Positions 15,085 through 19,652 of a stretch of DNA of 19,652 bases are shown here, piece after piece. Origin of the DNA: JAERML01 sp035687895. Lineage in GTDB: Bacteria > Bacteroidota > Ignavibacteria > UBA10030 > UBA6906. The stretch spans positions 1-19,652 of the forward strand of contig DASRUE010000124.1 of assembly GCA_035687895.1 (NCBI GenBank). Reading direction: 5' to 3'. Position 1 is the first letter of the stretch; each line of letters opens with the position of its first letter. The notes under the pieces are model-generated. The model searched no databases and had not been told where the DNA came from. It saw nothing but the letters and a program-made list of their open reading frames with translations. The translations under genes and the position numbers were made by a program.

Positions 15085-17226
15085 TTACTTCAGCAACAGC
15101 ATCTTCCGTGTTTCTAAGAAGCTGCCTGCTTTCAAGCGATAGAGATACAAGCCGCTTGCAACTGATTGACCTTGCGAATTCCGACCGTCCCACGTGGCAA
15201 CGTAGGTACCCGGGCCTTGCTCACCCTTCACAAGTTCCGCTACCTTTTCGCCAACGAGGTTGTAGATGGTCAGCTCAACCTTTCCCCTGGCTGAAAGGTC
15301 ATAGTTGATACTGGTGGTTGGGTTGAAGGGGTTCGGGAAGTTTGCATAAAGAGCAAACTTCGACGGTATTCCGGCATCCCGATCTTGTACACCCGTTGTA
15401 CCTGTATACTTCAACTTAATCGACTTGTTGTTTGCCGGCTGACTCTCAACTGGATATCCAGAGCCATTGATGAAAGTCCAGAGGTCCGTTGAGCTCGCTT
15501 GAGCAGCAACGTATCCCGACAACTCCAAGCCGGTAGTTCCGACATCGAGATACTTAAACGTGATAGAGGTATCTGCCCTATCGAGAACAATCTGGAACGT
15601 GGTCGTCGTGTCACCGGCAGCGTTAAAGTTTCCAACGCGGTTCCACTGAACGATCAACTGCGTTCCGACTTGTTTATACCAGACTGTACCGTGGCCATCA
15701 GGCTCCAGCCAGAGATCGTTCCAGAAACCCGCGATCCAATTACGGGGAGCTGTGCTTGTTGGAATAGAAAAATTCGCAAAACTGCCGGTACGCGTCGAAT
15801 TAGAATTTACCCAGACTGTATCGGTCGCCGTGCCTGTAAGGCCTAAAGCACCGTTCGCACTCACCCAGGCATATTGCATGGTATCCCGTCCAAAGAAATT
15901 GAAATTACCGCCGATAGCAACAGGACCTGCAGTGCCATCGTCATTAACCCCGGTGCCTTGGAATGCACTGCCCGGAAGCTCCGTTGCAGCTGGATCCCCA
16001 GCGATGTTAGTAAAGCTAAATGCCGGAGTCGAATAGACGTAATTCGCTCGATTGAAATCAACGACGCGATACGTTTTTGCGCCTAAGGTCGTCGTATAAG
16101 CATGAATATCAGTAACATCCGCATAATACGTTACCGTAGATCCCAGAGCTTGACCCGGGATATCCGCCGACCACCCAAGGCTGCTCACAGTCATCGGAAT
16201 CGCCGTGTATGACCCTGCATCAACTTTGTAGTACAGGTTGGCAGACGCCACGCCGGTATCAGCAGGAGCTGCGATATTGCAATCATACGCCGTGAGCCGG
16301 ACCGTTTGCGGACCTGTGGAAATCGTATGGTTTATCGTGGTAAACGACTCCACTGTCGGCGGAACATCGCCTGTCACGGTAATAGTGAACCAGATGAACA
16401 TGTCGAACTCACGCGACCACCATCCGGGCTGCGCAGTAGCCGTTCGTCCAAAATAGTAGTACTTCAAGAACCTGAACGGAGGTTCAGGTGCACTCGCACG
16501 AAATACAGCGTTTGACGCCGTAGTACTACCCACGAACGCCGACTTCTGTATTGAGATAATAATAGTATCACCAGCGGTCACCGTAGGCTCATAGCCGAGC
16601 GCGATCGTATTAATATTTTGGGTCGTCGAACCGTTCGGCCAGGTGATCGGGAATCCACCGATTTCTCCTCCCCACAAATTTTCGCCGATCGGATTCACTG
16701 TCCCCACAGCACCGGGAACATAGGCCCCTGTCGCATCGTCGGGCCATGGCGTGTTCCCCACGTGTCCGGGTTGCTCGACATCCGGGTCGTTAGAGTTCGG
16801 GAAATACCCCCAATACGTCGCGGCAGTATTACCTGAATTTCGGATCGTACTTTTGGAGATACGCAGCGTTGCATCCAAGTTCGTGAACGTATTTGCATTC
16901 GGCTTCCAATGTACGGCTGAAATATTTCCAGAAAACGGCACGACATAGATCATCGCCGAAACGTCTCCGGCAGCGTACGCGAAATTGGTGGTGTATCTAG
17001 CGGGATCGTACACATTTCCCGCTAGAAGCGATGATGGACAAACCCCCTGCACCGCATTAGGAGTTTCCTCTTTGCCGATCAGTCCCGCTTTTTTTGCGGC
17101 ATCGTATTCCGTCTCCCCCTTCTTCACAGGGATGGCATCCCCGCTTGGGGTGATGATAATGCGCTCTTGCGCAAACAGCACAGAGGAAGCAAGAACGACA
17201 AGAAACAGCAGTTTCGAAATCCTCAT
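15085..17226 (-). CDS. T9SS type A sorting-domain secreted protein
   Basis: The product is a 713-residue exported protein with a signal peptide (MRISKLLFLVVLASSVLFAQ). It ends in a complete type A C-terminal sorting domain (about 625-713): FALYANFPNPFNPTT, then VELTIYNLVGEKVAELV, YVATWDGRNSQGQSVASGLY and the end TRKMLLLK. T9SS substrates of this kind pass the outer membrane and are released or anchored at the surface. The middle holds a region of fibronectin/Ig-like appearance (DVPPTVESFTTINH to TTTLGAKTYRV, about 288-388). A nidogen-like part follows (FNFFG, VSANGALGL, IAGFWNDLW, LIVQWNRVG, ITFKYLDVG), suggesting adhesion or structure rather than catalysis. No enzyme motif is recognised. GGAGGG lies seven bases before the ATG. 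The gene has its own promoter and terminator. Confidence 0.88.
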   Translation of the reverse strand: MRISKLLFLVVLASSVLFAQERIIITPSGDAIPVKKGETEYDAAKKAGLIGKEETPNAVQGVCPSSLLAGNVYDPARYTTNFAYAAGDVSAMIYVVPFSGNISAVHWKPNANTFTNLDATLRISKSTIRNSGNTAATYWGYFPNSNDPDVEQPGHVGNTPWPDDATGAYVPGAVGTVNPIGENLWGGEIGGFPITWPNGSTTQNINTIALGYEPTVTAGDTIIISIQKSAFVGSTTASNAVFRASAPEPPFRFLKYYYFGRTATAQPGWWSREFDMFIWFTITVTGDVPPTVESFTTINHTISTGPQTVRLTAYDCNIAAPADTGVASANLYYKVDAGSYTAIPMTVSSLGWSADIPGQALGSTVTYYADVTDIHAYTTTLGAKTYRVVDFNRANYVYSTPAFSFTNIAGDPAATELPGSAFQGTGVNDDGTAGPVAIGGNFNFFGRDTMQYAWVSANGALGLTGTATDTVWVNSNSTRTGSFANFSIPTSTAPRNWIAGFWNDLWLEPDGHGTVWYKQVGTQLIVQWNRVGNFNAAGDTTTTFQIVLDRADTSITFKYLDVGTTGLELSGYVAAQASSTDLWTFINGSGYPVESQPANNKSIKLKYTGTTGVQDRDAGIPSKFALYANFPNPFNPTTSINYDLSARGKVELTIYNLVGEKVAELVKGEQGPGTYVATWDGRNSQGQSVASGLYLYRLKAGSFLETRKMLLLK

Positions 17227-17325
17227 AGCATTTCCCTCCTATGGTAATTGTGAATTGTGAGTTAATGTAGATGAGTTAGAGATAGGACTTTATACAACAC
17301 ACCGATACCGTCTTGAAGGTGATGT

Positions 17326-17354
17326 AGTATAATTGAAAATCGATCTATTATCAA
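17326..17354 (-). promoter_or_regulatory. Sigma70-type promoter for the T9SS-secreted protein
   Basis: On the minus strand TTGATA (17354-17349) and TATACT (17331-17326) are 17 bp apart, each 5 of 6 to consensus. Transcription would start near 17319, giving a leader of about 93 nt before the ATG at 17226. I see no conserved RNA structure in that leader. Confidence 0.65.
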
Positions 17355-17379
17355 GGAGATTATGAAAAATTATTAGTAA

Positions 17380-17399
17380 AAGGACACCCGTTTGCCCTT
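17380..17399 (-). terminator. Possible weak terminator at the end of the PorV/PorQ gene
   Basis: On the minus strand AAGGGCA and TGTCCTT (7 pairs, one of them G-T) form a hairpin overlapping the stop codon of the PorV-like gene. An A/T-rich stretch with a run of five T residues follows about ten bases later. The stem is short and the T run is displaced, so this is a low-confidence call. Confidence 0.3.
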
Positions 17400-18438
17400 A
17401 GAAGCCAAGCTTGAGCGAAAAAGTATGGTTTGAAGAGAAGAATTTCACATCTCTGAAAGCATAATCAATCGCCAGGTCCAACCCTGAAAAAGCGTAGTGA
17501 AAACCCGCACCCAGTGTTGTGCCAAAGATGTACGAATCCTGAACGGACTCCTGAGACAGATTATATCCCCCGCGGATAAAGAACGTGTTGTCGTAGCCAT
17601 ATTCTAATCCAAATTTATACTCATCATCGGAAAAGTTGTTGTTCTGAAAGAGCGTAGAAAACGAGAAAGCATTTCTTTCCTCGAAGCTATAGCGGTACCC
17701 GACACCGAACTCAAAAACAGACGGTAATTCATCTGACGATGCTTGAATCTTATAGTTTGAAGCCGGGCGTCGGGTATCTTCGACTGAGGCTTCCCTCAGA
17801 AGCCCTGATCCGTCAAACTGCATCGGCGCCCCAAGGTTCTTCACGGCAACGCCGATACTTAAGCCCGCGACGTTTGCAAAACCACTGTATTGAATCCCCG
17901 CATCAAAGGCAACCCCGGTAGCACTGACACGATCGATGCGCTCACTGATCAGTTTTGTCGTAACGCCAACAGAGATTCGATCTGTTAACAACGTCGAGTA
18001 GGTTAAACCAATCGTCAGATATGCCGGTGAAAATGTTTGACCCGTTCCATCAGGCGCATCCTCCGTCGTTATTTCAATATCGCCGAAGGAAAGGGATTTA
18101 ATAGACAAACCAACCGTACCAAATCCTGAGAAGCTCGAGGTTACTGCTGCATACTCAACACCTATATCGTCGATGTACGTCATATGCGAGAAGAGAGCTT
18201 CGGTTCCAAAACTTGTCCTCGCCACACCTGCAGGGTTCCAATATATCGCTTCGATGCCCGACGTTGTTGAGAGTGAGGACCCCCCCAGTGCGATTTCTCT
18301 GCTTCCTACCGGAATGAGTAATTCAGGAGCTGCAGGCGTCCCTACCTTATCTCCTCGACCAGCGTACGCCGTAGCACCAACGAAAGCCAACAACACACTC
18401 AAAGCGACGATGAAGAGTTTTTCTTGCTTACGATTCAT
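17398..18438 (-). CDS. PorV/PorQ-family outer-membrane beta-barrel protein
   Basis: The product (346 residues) has a signal peptide cleaved near AYA (about residue 26). The mature start is typical of the PorV/PorQ family: SREIALGGSSLSTTSGIEAIYWNPAGVART, followed by MTYIDDIGVEYAAVTSSF. The rest is a series of amphipathic beta strands ending in FSLKLGF with a terminal phenylalanine, the usual signal for barrel insertion. PorV is an outer-membrane component of the type IX system that shuttles cargo, and family members are often encoded beside sorting-domain proteins, as here on both sides. Many genomes have several paralogues, so a specific PorV role is not certain. GGAAGGAG precedes the ATG. 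It follows the partial gene at 18516 by 77 bp and may be in its operon. Confidence 0.88.
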   Translation of the reverse strand: MNRKQEKLFIVALSVLLAFVGATAYAGRGDKVGTPAAPELLIPVGSREIALGGSSLSTTSGIEAIYWNPAGVARTSFGTEALFSHMTYIDDIGVEYAAVTSSFSGFGTVGLSIKSLSFGDIEITTEDAPDGTGQTFSPAYLTIGLTYSTLLTDRISVGVTTKLISERIDRVSATGVAFDAGIQYSGFANVAGLSIGVAVKNLGAPMQFDGSGLLREASVEDTRRPASNYKIQASSDELPSVFEFGVGYRYSFEERNAFSFSTLFQNNNFSDDEYKFGLEYGYDNTFFIRGGYNLSQESVQDSYIFGTTLGAGFHYAFSGLDLAIDYAFRDVKFFSSNHTFSLKLGF

Positions 18439-18474
18439 TGTATTTCTCTCCTTCCTATTGTATTTCCACTTCCT
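18437..18474 (-). repeat. Tandem duplication of the ribosome-binding region before the PorV/PorQ gene
   Basis: Two imperfect adjacent copies are seen on the minus strand: AGGAAGTGGAAATACAAT (18474-18457) and AGGAAGGAGAGAAATACAAT (18456-18437). The copy next to the gene runs into the ATG and carries the better AGGAG. The upstream copy would have its start codon where ATA now stands. It looks like a local duplication of the start region. Confidence 0.55.
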
Positions 18475-18515
18475 AATGAACGTAGTACTCTCGGTGACCG
18501 TTCACGCAATAGTTC

Positions 18516-19652
18516 CTAGTAGTTTCTGAGAAATTGTTGCTCTTGAATTATCGCTATCTTCAACGTCTTTGTTGTCCCGATATCCGGCATATCGATGTAT
18601 GCGATATAGATACCGCTTGCAACAGGTAATCCGTTTTCATTCCGGAGGTTCCACCGCAAGAACTGATTCGTATTCGCCGGATCGTCCTTTCGGAGGGTGC
18701 GCACCAAAATTCCGGCGAGGTTGAAAATGCGAATTATGGCTTGGTCGGGGAGGTGACTGAACGTAACAAACCGGTTGACACGATCCGTCTCAGCCCGGTT
18801 CAAACCGTAGTAAGGATTTGGAAATACTTTGATGTCCTGAACATCCTGCCTCGCCAGACCAACATTGCCAACCGATATGAGATTTGGTGTAAATTGTTTC
18901 ACGTCACCACTGGCGATTGCGAGGAATTTGTTGAATCGAATGACCGTCCCCACCGCAGGTGGGAGGGTATCCCCCGCCGTTAAATTAGCGATGAAGGCGT
19001 GCCATACAGCGGAATTTGGATTCGTCTGGCTCAATGCCGCATTTATCACGAGGTTACCAGTATGACCGGGACGAACGTCGCCCACTTCCTGCGAGTCGTT
19101 CACCGCGGGGTAAGGAGCGGAGGCAATGATGATCGGCTCAAATACTCGGTAGAGAGTGCCGAATTGTGCAAGCCCTGTCCGCGTCATGTTCCACCTTGTC
19201 GGCGTACTATTTGAATCCTTAAATGCGGCGACTACCTTCTTAGCAGTGTCTGAGGGAGTCCTGCCTACATCCCATACTGAGAAGGGGACACGAACTGCCC
19301 TGGCAGCTCCACCACCTATCCTCAGAGCAAAGCTCCCGATACCGTCGAACCGGATCTCGTACTTGCGATTAGCGTTGCTGCCAAGACCACAAACTCCGTT
19401 TAACGTTGAATCCAGACTGAGAACGGTAAACGGACCGCTCGTGATGTCTGTGTAGAGAACATTCTTGCCGCTTCCGTCCGTTACAGTTTTGAGGCCACTT
19501 CTGGGGCCAGCCACGTGCAGCAAAAACCCCGCCTCAGAAACCCTGTGCTCTACTGTACCATCATCCAGCAGCGTCTGATACACCGCTTTTCCTGTAATCG
19601 CATTCTTCACATTCCAACTAAACCCGGTTAACGTTGCTGACGACGTATCAAA
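18516..19652 (-). CDS. Exported protein with T9SS-like C-terminal domain (5'-truncated by window edge)
   Basis: The frame is open to the right edge of the window, so only the last 378 residues of a larger protein are seen. An internal GTG at 19610 is not a credible start. The C-terminal 100 residues resemble a sorting domain: VKVFPNPYYG-like text (DIKVFPNPYYGLN), FSHLPDQAIIRIFNLAGILVRTL, FLRWNLRNENGLPVASGIYIAYI and TLKIAI. The very end (IIQEQQFLRNY) differs from the usual basic KLVLLK ending. The preceding region repeats short beta-rich segments (RKYEIRFDGIGSFALRI, WHAFIANLTAGDTLPPAVGTVIRFN) and shows no enzyme motif I recognise. Secretion by T9SS is likely because the PorV/PorQ-family gene follows directly. 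The function of the cargo is unknown. Confidence 0.8.
   Translation of the reverse strand, partial: FDTSSATLTGFSWNVKNAITGKAVYQTLLDDGTVEHRVSEAGFLLHVAGPRSGLKTVTDGSGKNVLYTDITSGPFTVLSLDSTLNGVCGLGSNANRKYEIRFDGIGSFALRIGGGAARAVRVPFSVWDVGRTPSDTAKKVVAAFKDSNSTPTRWNMTRTGLAQFGTLYRVFEPIIIASAPYPAVNDSQEVGDVRPGHTGNLVINAALSQTNPNSAVWHAFIANLTAGDTLPPAVGTVIRFNKFLAIASGDVKQFTPNLISVGNVGLARQDVQDIKVFPNPYYGLNRAETDRVNRFVTFSHLPDQAIIRIFNLAGILVRTLRKDDPANTNQFLRWNLRNENGLPVASGIYIAYIDMPDIGTTKTLKIAIIQEQQFLRNY

Overview
The window reads as a chromosome segment of a Gram-negative bacterium from the Bacteroidota/Chlorobiota/Ignavibacteriota side of the FCB group. Evidence: proteins with type IX secretion (T9SS) C-terminal sorting domains, a PorV/PorQ-family outer-membrane protein, a histidine kinase with a periplasmic two-component-regulator propeller, and a TonB-dependent receptor paired with a BtuG-like surface lipoprotein. 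Several genes have good Shine-Dalgarno sequences, and the best promoters look like -35/-10 sigma70 promoters with 17-bp spacers rather than the TAnnTTTG type of classic Bacteroidia. That favours an Ignavibacteria/Chlorobi-like lineage, but it is an inference without phylogeny.

Layout, left half. On the + strand lie the C-terminal part of an Lhr-type helicase (2-1456, cut by the window edge), then a candidate promoter and a signalling cluster: a Reg_prop/Y_Y_Y sensor histidine kinase (1621-4650), a small unrecognised protein with a very strong ribosome binding site (4753-5112), and a NarL/LuxR-type response regulator (5147-5869). This cluster runs tail to tail into a minus-strand pair, carA (6601-7761) and a class I SAM methyltransferase (5835-6590). 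The response regulator and methyltransferase genes overlap by 35 bp at their 3' ends.

Layout, centre. A vitamin B12 uptake transcription unit runs on the minus strand: a consensus-like promoter (11449-11477), a cobalamin riboswitch (11256-11412), an intrinsic terminator (11161-11192), a btuB-like TonB-dependent receptor (8928-11153) and a BtuG-like beta-propeller lipoprotein (7842-8909). The genes are recognisable families. What stands out is the complete attenuation architecture, which also shows that the longest reading frame for btuB starts too far upstream.

Layout, right half, all on the minus strand: an NHL-repeat lipoprotein (13801-14694), ssb (13334-13768) and a secreted gamma-glutamyltranspeptidase (11491-13182) form one series. 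To their right are a decayed T9SS sorting-domain relic (14843-14987), a terminator, and a T9SS-secreted 713-residue protein with its own promoter (15085-17226). The series ends with a PorV/PorQ-family protein (17398-18438) and the C-terminal part of another exported protein with a sorting-like tail (18516-19652, cut by the window edge).

Stretches over 300 bp without a gene are 11154-11490 (promoter, riboswitch and terminator) and 14695-15084 (pseudogene relic and terminator). I see no tRNA, rRNA, CRISPR array, insertion sequence or phage gene. No gene here convincingly belongs to an undescribed defence or mobile system. The least explained gene is the small protein between the kinase and its regulator.
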